Assembly: GCA_015207195.1 (NCBI GenBank)
Contig: JADEXJ010000004.1
Location: forward strand, 29,018-93,017
From: Pleurocapsales cyanobacterium LEGE 10410
GTDB lineage: Bacteria > Cyanobacteriota > Cyanobacteriia > Cyanobacteriales > Xenococcaceae
DNA: 64,000 nt
Direction of reading: 5' to 3'
A model generated the notes under the pieces. It made no database searches. It worked only from the letters and a program-made list of their open reading frames with translations, and was not told the origin of the DNA. The position numbers and the translations under genes were made by a program. Within the stretch, counting starts at the first letter, position 1. Every line of letters starts with the position of its first letter. Shown here one piece after another: positions 34,336 to 42,999 of this stretch.

Positions 34336-37071
34336 TTACATGAAAGCGAAATTAGTTTCAGTTGCTAGAAGCTCGGCGGTAACATTGCTAACAATTGCTA
34401 GCTCCTTACCTTCGACAGCAATTAACGCCCCAGCATCAGCTTGAGTAATACTAAGGTCGTCGTAGCCGATACCTAAACCCGCCATCCCAATAAGATCTTC
34501 ACCGCTAGTAAAGTCAGTAATAGTATTGGGAGATTCAGGATATTCACTATTAGCAATCCAAAATTGGTCTGCACCTGCGCCTCCAGCGATCGCATTGTCA
34601 CCGCCAGCCAGAACGTACAGGCGATCGCTTCCACCATTGCCAAAAACCCGATCTCCTTGACCCAAGATAAAGTCATCGTTACCGCTACCGCCATAGGCAA
34701 CATTTTGTCCCTCTTCAGCAGACAGATCGATTAGGTCATCACTGTCACCAGTTAAGAGCGAATTGTTCTCTCCAAGACTGGGAGCAAGATTTAAAGGTGT
34801 ATCTAGATCGATGAGAACCATTTCGTTGTTGTCGATATCGCCTTCTCTACCCATAGAGAAAGGATAGTTGTTGTCGTTGGCAACTAAGATAGTGTCTTCA
34901 TCAATAACCAATACGTCTTCGATGGTGACGAAAGGCATATCATAAGTAGTTTCGCCATCGTTGTTCAAGTCATTGGGGTCTTCAATATTTAATAGATCGA
35001 CGACTTCTTCTTTAGCGACAAAACCGTTCTCATCGATCTGGGAAATATCAATTTTGAAGATTTTTTTGAATTCGGCTTCCTCTCCTTGGTTGTTGTCCCG
35101 TTCGATAACTAAAAACTCGGTATCGTTAATCGGCGTGAAGTCACCAATAGGGTTACCGTCAGTGGTGGGATAGTAACCGACTAAACCAGAATATTCGCCA
35201 GATTCGACATCAAATTCATAGAGGCGTAAAGCATTTTCAGGATCGCCATCAACAACACCTTCTAAGAGAGGATAGAGAGTAGCGCGGTCTGGACTAAACG
35301 CCATCCCTTCAAATCCTCGCGAACCAGATATATTCGGTAATTCATTTCCTAGATCGGGATTTTGGGGCGACTGGACAAATTCACCAGTCAGAGAATCTAC
35401 TACCGCTACGCCAGTACCAGGAAAATCGGTAAAGAAGCCATCAAAGCCAATTTCAATATATTGTTGAATTTCTTCTTCTGGTGTTTGAGGATTTCCTTCG
35501 GCATCTAGGGTTAAGTAACGTTCTTCATTACGATGGGTGTAGGGATGAACCTGCAACCCCGCTGCATGAGCATCATCAACAAAGGAAGTGATTTCTCCCG
35601 TTAACTGAGTGGTGATTTCGGCTTCGCCGTCATCATTAGCATCTACGGGTTCTTCAAGGTCTTCACGAAGTATGACGTTGTTTTTCCAGGGACCTGCACC
35701 TTCAGCATAATTATTGGCGATGATTTGCAGAATTTCTGGACTATCTAAATCACGATAGGTAGTTGATTCGGATAGACCATTTTCGATTGCATCCAAAAAA
35801 TCTTGACCGTAAATTTCTGCCAGGTCATTACCCTGTTCGAGGTTGTAACGAATGTCATAGGGAACGGAAAAACCTTCATTCGGATCGACATCTTCTGTTG
35901 TTCTACCGTAAAGCTGAACTAAAGGAATATCGCCCAAACTTTCCGCGTCTAGCATTTCTTGGAGTTCAATTAGGTTCTGGAACTCAAAGGATTGAATAAA
36001 GATACGGTTGGGGTCGGTAAATCCTGTTTCTTGTAGAGTCTCGATTAAAGATTCTTCTAGAGATAAGTCTTGAAGATCGAAGAAGGTAGGGTGTTTGGTT
36101 TCAGGATAAATACCAACCTGCACTCCTGTTTCTGCTTCAGTTTCTTGAACTAGTTCAATTACTTCCTGTAAAGTAGGAATCTCAAATGCATCGTTGAATT
36201 CTTGAGAACGAAAATCGCGAGATTGAACCGCCCGCAGCATTTTAATCTCTTCTAAGGTAAAGTCTTCGGCAAAATAAGCCGTGACTTCTGACCCATCAAG
36301 ATTTTTGGTAGACATCCGCTCTTCACCAAACACCTCGGCGACATTAGTAGTGTCGTCCAGCATGGGTTCATGACGGGCGATTAGAATCCCGTCTTTGGTG
36401 GTTACCAAGTCGGGTTCGATAAAGTCTGCTCCCTGAGCGATCGCCGTGGCATAGGCTTCTAGGGTATGCTCTGGCAACAAGCCACTCGCACCGCGATGGG
36501 CGATAACTAAGGGGTCTTGCCCGTCGAGGGTATTGAAGTTAGTAATGTTTGGCGTGGCAATAGGTGCTTCGAGTAGTTCCCCGTCCGCATTGAAGTGTAG
36601 TAGATAAGGTCCGAATTCTTCCCCAACCCAAATATCACCATTGTTGTCAATCACAAAGGACTCGATATCGAAATCTCCCCCCGTGAGTAGACGTTCTTCA
36701 CTATCTTCGTTGATAATCTCAAAGTCAATTAAATTGTTGGGGTCGGCAAGCTGAATAAAATCTTCTATTTCTACACTGCCATCTCCATCTTCTGTTCCTG
36801 CAAAGTTGGGGTCTACTTGATAGATGCGTAACAAATAGTCGGTACTGTTCTCTTGCCCGCCAAAGCCATTATCAGACAAAAACCAAAATGCCCCCGTATT
36901 GTCTGGGGCAAATTGTACTCCGCTAAAACCCTGAACGGGTTGACCATCAAATGGTCCCGTACGTCCATTGGCACTAATGGGATTGCCTTCCCCGTCATTG
37001 CCACCAGCAGCAGGACCGTCCGCAAAAGTGTCTGCTGGTAAAGAAGCAAAACCAGCTAGTTCGTTAGCCAT
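34336..37071 (-). CDS. Secreted phytase-type esterase with inserted glycerophosphodiesterase domain and RTX-type C-terminus
   Basis: A 911-residue acidic protein without a signal peptide. Residues 40-180 begin an esterase-like-activity-of-phytase domain (GFSGVQFAPDNTGAFWFLSD; GGDFDIESFVIDNNGDIWVG). At about 188-570 a complete GDPD domain intervenes: IAHRGASGLLPEHTLEAYA, then FIEPDLVTTKDGILIARHEP supply the catalytic His-Arg, Glu-x-Asp and His. The phytase-like part resumes at about 580 (SRGFEGMAFSPDRATLYPLL) to 740. Residues 780-835 are Gly-Asp-rich hemolysin-type repeats, and 836-911 are a terminal module (DQFWIANSEYPESPNTITDF) shared with the divergent gene. It probably hydrolyses glycerophosphodiesters outside the cell and is exported by a type I system. 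Confidence 0.88.
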   Translation of the reverse strand: MANELAGFASLPADTFADGPAAGGNDGEGNPISANGRTGPFDGQPVQGFSGVQFAPDNTGAFWFLSDNGFGGQENSTDYLLRIYQVDPNFAGTEDGDGSVEIEDFIQLADPNNLIDFEIINEDSEERLLTGGDFDIESFVIDNNGDIWVGEEFGPYLLHFNADGELLEAPIATPNITNFNTLDGQDPLVIAHRGASGLLPEHTLEAYATAIAQGADFIEPDLVTTKDGILIARHEPMLDDTTNVAEVFGEERMSTKNLDGSEVTAYFAEDFTLEEIKMLRAVQSRDFRSQEFNDAFEIPTLQEVIELVQETEAETGVQVGIYPETKHPTFFDLQDLSLEESLIETLQETGFTDPNRIFIQSFEFQNLIELQEMLDAESLGDIPLVQLYGRTTEDVDPNEGFSVPYDIRYNLEQGNDLAEIYGQDFLDAIENGLSESTTYRDLDSPEILQIIANNYAEGAGPWKNNVILREDLEEPVDANDDGEAEITTQLTGEITSFVDDAHAAGLQVHPYTHRNEERYLTLDAEGNPQTPEEEIQQYIEIGFDGFFTDFPGTGVAVVDSLTGEFVQSPQNPDLGNELPNISGSRGFEGMAFSPDRATLYPLLEGVVDGDPENALRLYEFDVESGEYSGLVGYYPTTDGNPIGDFTPINDTEFLVIERDNNQGEEAEFKKIFKIDISQIDENGFVAKEEVVDLLNIEDPNDLNNDGETTYDMPFVTIEDVLVIDEDTILVANDNNYPFSMGREGDIDNNEMVLIDLDTPLNLAPSLGENNSLLTGDSDDLIDLSAEEGQNVAYGGSGNDDFILGQGDRVFGNGGSDRLYVLAGGDNAIAGGAGADQFWIANSEYPESPNTITDFTSGEDLIGMAGLGIGYDDLSITQADAGALIAVEGKELAIVSNVTAELLATETNFAFM

Positions 37072-37675
37072 ATTGTAATTTTTAACCCTAAGTGAAATAA
37101 AACCGCTTTAAGTTAAGAAAACATTAAATTAGAAGCAACAAGTCATTTAAATCGAGATTACTTCTAATTTGTTTTCTATCTGTTTAGAATTTCACGAACG
37201 AGTTAAGAATTAGCAATCGATTATTTAACGAATAGTCAAATTAATCCCAAGTAGTTACTAAATTTTAAATGTAGCAAACAATTAAACAATTATTGTAACT
37301 CGAAACAAAACAATAATATTTATTCTGGCAATAATAAATATTCTAATTAACAAACTCGTGGGACATCATAATTATTTCTTAACCGAAATTTTAAGCAAAA
37401 TTTACCTGTGTCTGGGATTCTAAACAAGTGCTATGTCTAGAGCCTTAGACATTTTTGTATCTTATTTACCGAGTAACTGTGACTAGCTTATATTTTTGAT
37501 ATTTAAACAATATTTCTTCTTAGTAAAAAAGCCAATAATTAACTGGCGATCGCCTAGATTGCTATTTTTTTTGTCAAGCTATGCTGCGTTTTTAAAGTTG
37601 TTTAAATAATTACAAAATATAAATCTAATTACGGCTTTTTTTGTTTAAATATTAATTTTTCTATCTCATATTTGC
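37072..37675. other. Shared promoter region of the two phosphatase genes
   Basis: About 600 AT-rich bases between divergent genes, with no coding frame. It holds a candidate Pho-box-like element at 37378-37407. A second partial match, CTTAACTT on the minus strand, lies at about 37109-37116 near the start of the esterase gene. One HIP1 site lies near 37545. No strong Shine-Dalgarno sequence precedes either start codon. Confidence 0.6.
37378..37407 (+). promoter_or_regulatory. Candidate Pho box
   Basis: Three octamers separated by three-base spacers: CTTAACCG, AAA, TTTTAAGC, AAA, ATTTACCT. The cyanobacterial Pho box is described as direct repeats of (C/T)TTAACC(T/A) with three-base spacing. 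The first octamer matches at 7 of 8 positions, the third at 6, the middle only at 4. The spacing is exact and the context (two phosphatase genes) is apt, but the match is partial. Confidence 0.4.
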
Positions 37676-40600
37676 ATGGACAATTCAATTGAGTTAACTC
37701 AAATTGGTCGTTACGATTCGGGAATTTTTGACGAGGGCGCAGCAGAAATTACAACCTACGATCCTGCCAGCCAAAGTTTGTTTGTAATCAATGGTGCGGA
37801 AAATACTATCGATGTTTTAGACGTTAGCGATCCGACTAATCCTACCTTCAATTTTGCCATTAATATCGAAGATTTTGGTGCTGGCATTAATAGTATTGAT
37901 ATTAGGGACGGTGTGGTTGCAGCAGCGTTTGAAAGTGACCCCGCCCAAGACCCAGGTAAGATAGTCTTTTTTGATACCGAGGGCAATGTTTTAAACCAAG
38001 TAACTGTAGGGGCGTTACCCGACATGGTTACTTTTACTCCCGACGGGACAAAGCTATTAGTTGCCAATGAAGGTGAACCCAACGAAGACGACCCCAGTCT
38101 CAATCCTGAAGGTTCGATTAGTATTATAGATGTCTCTAATGGGGTAGAAAGTACGACGGTAACTACTGCCGACTTTACCGCCTATAATGGTCGAGAAGCA
38201 GAATTGCGAGGACGGGGGGTCAGAATTTTTCCTGGGGAGACTTTTGCCAACGATGTTGAACCAGAATACATTACCGTTAGTCCTGATAGTTCTCAGGCGT
38301 TTGTTGCCTTACAAGAAAACAATGCGATCGCCGTAGTCGATCTAGAGGCGGGAGAAATTAGCGATGTTCAACCCCTGGGCTTAAAAGATTACAGTCGCGG
38401 TTTACCCCAGCTAACCAACTATCCCTGGGATCTGAGTGAAGAAGTATTAGGAACTACTCCCGCAGGACAAGAAATACTCCTGGGCGGTTTGTCGGGACTA
38501 TATTACGAAGGGGAAACCGATGATGATAAGCTACAGTTTATTGCAACTCCCGATCGCGGTCCCAATGGCGAACCGACGGACGTGGACGGTGACGGAGAGA
38601 ATGAAAGACCCTTTCCCCTGCCAGATTATCAGGCGCAGTTAATCCGCTTTACCCTAGATCGCGAATCTGGGGAATTTAAGATTACCGAAGAAATTCCTTT
38701 AACTAGAGACGGACATCCGATTACTGGTTTACCCAACTTACAGGCTGGCGAACCTGGTACGGCATATACGGACGAATCCCCCGTTGACTTATTTGGCGAA
38801 CCTTTAGACAACGATCGCTTTGGGGCAGATCTGGAGTCGGTGGTAGTTGCACCTGACGGAAGTTTTTGGCTGTCGGACGAATATCGTCCCGCAATCTATC
38901 ATTTCGATCCTCACGGAGAATTAATCGATCGCTTTATTCCTGAAGGAACTGCCGAAGCTGTCGGACATCCCGAAGGGACATTCGGTAAGGAAACCCTGCC
39001 CGAAGTATATGCCCAACGACGCGCTAACCGAGGTTTTGAAGGGATGGCGTTGAATAGCGACAACGGTAACCTGTATGCCTTTATCCAAAGTCCCCTAGAT
39101 AACCCCGACGTTAGCAATGCAGAAGCCGACGCAGCGGATCAAAGAAGCGATTATAACTCCCGTAACTCTCAGGTTCTCAGAATATTAGAAGTAGACCCCA
39201 CTACGGGAGAACCAGTAGGAGAATATGTTTATTTCCTCGAAGGTTCGCCAGGAGTCGATAAAATTGGCGATGCGGTGTATGCGGGAGACGGCAAGTTTTA
39301 CGTTATCGAACGGGACTCAGGGACAGATGCCGACTCGGAGAAATTTATCTTTGAAGTAGATTTAACTGGGGCAACCAATATCTTGGGTACAGATCTAGCC
39401 ACCGCTACGGGAGAAGACACGGCATTAGAAAGCATGACTCCCGACGACTTAGCAGAAATGGAGATCCAGCCCGTCACCAAAACCCAGGTGTTAAATTTAC
39501 CCTCTATTGGCTACCTTGCAGGAGACAAGCCCGAAGGACTGGCACTATTACCCAATGGTTCTCTGGCGGTAATCAACGATAACGACTTTGGCTTGCTGGA
39601 TGAAGAAATTCCTGGTGATGGTTCTGTTCCCTTCAACCCCGACCCCGTACCAACCGTTTTGGGAATTATTGACTTTAACCAACCCAACGGCTTGGATGCC
39701 AGCGACACCGACGGTATTGATATTAGCAACCAGCCCGTCTATGGACTGTATCAGCCAGACGCGATCGCAGCTTATGAAGCAGACGGGGCAACCTATTATG
39801 TTACCGCCAACGAAGGGGATGCCCGTGATGAGGACGAACGGGTTGCCGATCTGGAGTTAGACCCCACTGCTTTTCCTAACGCTGAGGAACTGCAAACCGA
39901 CGAAGAACTTGGTCGCCTGGAAGTCTCTAGCATCGATGGAGATCTTGACGGGGATGGAGACTACGATCGCCTGGTATCCTATGGGGGGCGTTCCTTTAGT
40001 ATCCGCGACAGCAAAGGCAACATTGTCTTTGACAGTGGCGAACAGTTTGCCCAAATCACCGCTGAACAAGTTCCCGAAATATTTAACTCCAACGGTACGG
40101 TAGAGACGTTCGATACCCGTAGCGACGCTAAAGGTGCAGAACCAGAAGGAGTAGTTGTCGGCGAGATCGATGGTGAAACATACGCCTTTGTTGGTTTAGA
40201 AAGAACGGGGGGAGTTGCAGTATATAACATTAGTGACCCTGCCGAAGCTAAGTTCGTGCAGTATATCAACCCCATCGATCCTGAGACGGGAGACGCTTTG
40301 GATCTTGCCCCCGAAGGCTTACAGTTTATCCCTGGCGAGGATAGTCCCAACGGCGAACCTCTATTGACCGTGTCCAACGAAGTTAGCGGGACGGTTAGCA
40401 TCTATCAAATCGATTTGACCGCCCCAGAAGGTGAAACCAGCGGAAGCGAAAATGAAAATAATGATAGCGGTGACAGCCCTGAAGTAGAGATGAACGAAGA
40501 TAGTAGATATACCTTACAACTCCTCCACGCAGCGGATCAGGAAGCGGGCATACCTGCCTTAGAAAATGCGGATAATTTTAGTGCGGTATTGAATGCCTTG

Positions 40601-42784
40601 CGAGAAGAAGATGCCGACGGTGACGGCGTTGCCGATTATGAAAATACCGTTACTCTTTCTTCGGGAGATGCCTATATTCCCAGTCCGTTCTTTGCTGCTA
40701 GCGAAATAGTTTATGGCGCGATAGGTAGGGGGGATATCCAAATCCAAAACGAGTTAGGCTTTGAAGCGATCGCCTTGGGCAACCACGAGTTTGATTTTGG
40801 GACGGGTACGGTAGCCGACTTAATTTCTGCCGATGAAGATGATGGTTATCCTGGTACGGCTTTCCCTTATCTCAGTAGTAACCTAGACTTTAGTACCGAT
40901 GAAGATCTCGCACCTCTAGTAGTGGAAGATGGACAACAAGCCAGCGAGATCCCCAATAGCATTGCGGGCAACACCATTGTCGAGGTTAACGGCGAACAGA
41001 TTGGTGTGGTGGGGGCAACAACTCCCACTCTACCAAGTATTTCTTCTCCTGGAGATGTCACCGTAAATCCAATCGAATTTGATTCAGATAACCCAGAGGA
41101 TATCGCAGCCCTAGCAGCAGAGATTCAAACATCCGTCGATAGCTTGTTGGCAGCTAATCCCGATCTTAACAAGGTAGTTTTGCTAGCACATATGCAGCAA
41201 ATTTCCATCGAGGAAGCATTATCATCCCAATTAACCAACGTTGATGTAATTGTGGGTGGCGGGTCTAATACCCTGCTGGCAGACGACACAGATCGACTAC
41301 GGACGGGCGATGAGGCACAGGGGGTCTATCCGATCCTCAATACCGCTGCCGATGGTAACCCTATTGCAGTAGTTAATACCGACGGAAATTACAAATATGT
41401 TGGTCGCTTAGTAGTAGACTTCGATGAGAATGGCGTAATTGTTCCCGAAAGCATCGATCCTGAAGTAAGCGGGGCTTATGCTACTGATGCAGAAGGCGTA
41501 GCTGCGGTTAATGGTACTCCCGATCCAGAAATAGACGAGATTACCGATAATTTATCAGAAGCGATCGCCGAACAGGATGGAAATATCTTTGGCAGTACCG
41601 AAGTATTCTTAAACGGTATTCGAGAAGATGTCCGTACCCAGGAAACCAATCTAGGTAATTTAACCGCCGATGCTAACCTAGCTTTAGCCCAAGAAGTCGA
41701 TCCTGATGTAGTAATCTCGATCAAAAATGGTGGTGGTATCCGCGACAGTATCGGTACAGTGATTGCCCCTCCTGGTTCTACTAGTGCTGAAGAAGTAGAA
41801 AGAACTCCTACCCAAGCCAACGAAGTGGCAGGAAAAGAGGCAGGCGATATTTCTCAATTAGACATCGCTAATAGCCTGCGCTTTAACAACGGCTTAAGTC
41901 TCCTAACCGTTACTGCCAACGAACTACTAGAAATTATCGAACATGGTGTAGCAGCAACCGCAGAAGGGGCAACCCCAGGACAGTTTCCCCAGGTAGCAGG
42001 AATCGAGTTTAGCTTCGATCCAAGTTCAGCATCAGGCGATCGCATTCAATCTCTGGCAATTAAAGATGCAGAGGATAACATCATTGATACGGTAGTAGAA
42101 GATGGTGAACTAGTCGGCGATGGCGGTCGCACCTTCCGCCTAGTTACTCTCGGTTTCTTAGCCGATGGTGGTGATGACTATCCTTTCCCCGATCGCGATC
42201 GCGTCGATTTATCCCTAGAAGAAGATGCACCCCGTACTGGTGAAGCAACTTTTGCCCCCGATGGCACCGAACAAGACGCTTTAGCGGAATATCTGGTTGA
42301 TACCTACAGCGAAACACCTTTTAGTATGGAAGACGTTAGTAGAGAATTGGATAACCGCATCCAAAATCTATCATTGCGTGAAGATACCGTCTTATCGGCA
42401 GAAGATCTGGCAGAATCCGAAGTTGGGAGTGAGATACTAGGGGATAGTGAGTCTAATGCTGGTGAAGGTAATGAAGATGCTATGACTGGTGCTGTTAATC
42501 AAATCTTTGCTACCTCTGATGAAGATGACCTAATTAGCGGTAGCGAAGGTATAGACCAGTTCTGGATTGCTGATAGCGAATACCCTGAATCAGCTAAGAC
42601 AATTACTAATTTTTCTAGCGGTGAGGATTTGATTGGAATTGCAGGCTTTGGTATTGGCTTTGAAGACCTATCTTTAGTTCAACAAGAGTACGACACCTTA
42701 ATTGGTGCGGGCGATCAAGAACTAGCAATCTTAAAGGGAGTTGATTCTACTAGCTTGAGTGCAGATAATTTTGCCTTTGGCTAA
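37676..42784 (+). CDS. Giant secreted multidomain phosphatase: propeller, phytase-type esterase, 5'-nucleotidase, RTX-type C-terminus
   Basis: A 1702-residue, very acidic protein with no signal peptide. Residues 1-235 are a beta-propeller-like choice-of-anchor I domain (LFVINGAENTIDVLDVSDPT). Residues 260-590 are a phytase-type esterase domain (ATPDRGPNGEPTDVDGDGEN; LESVVVAPDGSFWLSDEYRP; ANRGFEGMALN). The propeller pattern resumes at about 600-915 (EPEGVVVGEIDGETYAFVGL). A 5'-nucleotidase-like metallophosphatase spans about 940-1560: LLHAADQEAG, SSGDAYIP, ALGNHEFDFG, VLLAHMQQ and the C-terminal NLGNLTADANLA with KNGGGIRDSI. Residues 1615-1702 match the terminal module of the divergent protein (DQFWIADSEYPESAKTITNF). 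Export by a type I system and a role in phosphate scavenging are inferred. Some metal-ligand positions of the 5'-nucleotidase part are altered. Confidence 0.88.
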   Translation: MDNSIELTQIGRYDSGIFDEGAAEITTYDPASQSLFVINGAENTIDVLDVSDPTNPTFNFAINIEDFGAGINSIDIRDGVVAAAFESDPAQDPGKIVFFDTEGNVLNQVTVGALPDMVTFTPDGTKLLVANEGEPNEDDPSLNPEGSISIIDVSNGVESTTVTTADFTAYNGREAELRGRGVRIFPGETFANDVEPEYITVSPDSSQAFVALQENNAIAVVDLEAGEISDVQPLGLKDYSRGLPQLTNYPWDLSEEVLGTTPAGQEILLGGLSGLYYEGETDDDKLQFIATPDRGPNGEPTDVDGDGENERPFPLPDYQAQLIRFTLDRESGEFKITEEIPLTRDGHPITGLPNLQAGEPGTAYTDESPVDLFGEPLDNDRFGADLESVVVAPDGSFWLSDEYRPAIYHFDPHGELIDRFIPEGTAEAVGHPEGTFGKETLPEVYAQRRANRGFEGMALNSDNGNLYAFIQSPLDNPDVSNAEADAADQRSDYNSRNSQVLRILEVDPTTGEPVGEYVYFLEGSPGVDKIGDAVYAGDGKFYVIERDSGTDADSEKFIFEVDLTGATNILGTDLATATGEDTALESMTPDDLAEMEIQPVTKTQVLNLPSIGYLAGDKPEGLALLPNGSLAVINDNDFGLLDEEIPGDGSVPFNPDPVPTVLGIIDFNQPNGLDASDTDGIDISNQPVYGLYQPDAIAAYEADGATYYVTANEGDARDEDERVADLELDPTAFPNAEELQTDEELGRLEVSSIDGDLDGDGDYDRLVSYGGRSFSIRDSKGNIVFDSGEQFAQITAEQVPEIFNSNGTVETFDTRSDAKGAEPEGVVVGEIDGETYAFVGLERTGGVAVYNISDPAEAKFVQYINPIDPETGDALDLAPEGLQFIPGEDSPNGEPLLTVSNEVSGTVSIYQIDLTAPEGETSGSENENNDSGDSPEVEMNEDSRYTLQLLHAADQEAGIPALENADNFSAVLNALREEDADGDGVADYENTVTLSSGDAYIPSPFFAASEIVYGAIGRGDIQIQNELGFEAIALGNHEFDFGTGTVADLISADEDDGYPGTAFPYLSSNLDFSTDEDLAPLVVEDGQQASEIPNSIAGNTIVEVNGEQIGVVGATTPTLPSISSPGDVTVNPIEFDSDNPEDIAALAAEIQTSVDSLLAANPDLNKVVLLAHMQQISIEEALSSQLTNVDVIVGGGSNTLLADDTDRLRTGDEAQGVYPILNTAADGNPIAVVNTDGNYKYVGRLVVDFDENGVIVPESIDPEVSGAYATDAEGVAAVNGTPDPEIDEITDNLSEAIAEQDGNIFGSTEVFLNGIREDVRTQETNLGNLTADANLALAQEVDPDVVISIKNGGGIRDSIGTVIAPPGSTSAEEVERTPTQANEVAGKEAGDISQLDIANSLRFNNGLSLLTVTANELLEIIEHGVAATAEGATPGQFPQVAGIEFSFDPSSASGDRIQSLAIKDAEDNIIDTVVEDGELVGDGGRTFRLVTLGFLADGGDDYPFPDRDRVDLSLEEDAPRTGEATFAPDGTEQDALAEYLVDTYSETPFSMEDVSRELDNRIQNLSLREDTVLSAEDLAESEVGSEILGDSESNAGEGNEDAMTGAVNQIFATSDEDDLISGSEGIDQFWIADSEYPESAKTITNFSSGEDLIGIAGFGIGFEDLSLVQQEYDTLIGAGDQELAILKGVDSTSLSADNFAFG

Positions 42785-42808
42785 TAGTTAGTTTAATTCT
42801 AAATTAAA

Positions 42809-42840
42809 GCGATCGCTCACTGGTAGGGCGATCGTTTTTT
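42809..42840 (+). terminator. Intrinsic terminator after the giant phosphatase gene
   Basis: CGATCGC (within GCGATCGC at 42809-42816) pairs with GCGATCG (42828-42834), followed by a run of six T. The stem is assembled from two HIP1-type words. It lies 25 bases after the stop codon. Confidence 0.7.
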
Positions 42841-42999
42841 GCTTAATTTGCGATCGCCAACTGTATTTATATGAAATGCTTTAAAGTTTCCCACAAATTA
42901 AGAGTAGCGAGAGACAGGGATACTCCTACAACTACTAACTACTACCAATAAGTAGCGTTGATTTTTATATTTCATATTAGTATCCTAGTCAGTTATATT

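Noticed and set aside
37756..42045. Several long reverse-strand ORFs within the giant phosphatase gene
   Set aside because: They are antisense shadows of an Asp/Glu/Gly-rich gene, lack start signals and read as Ser/Pro-rich low-complexity sequence.
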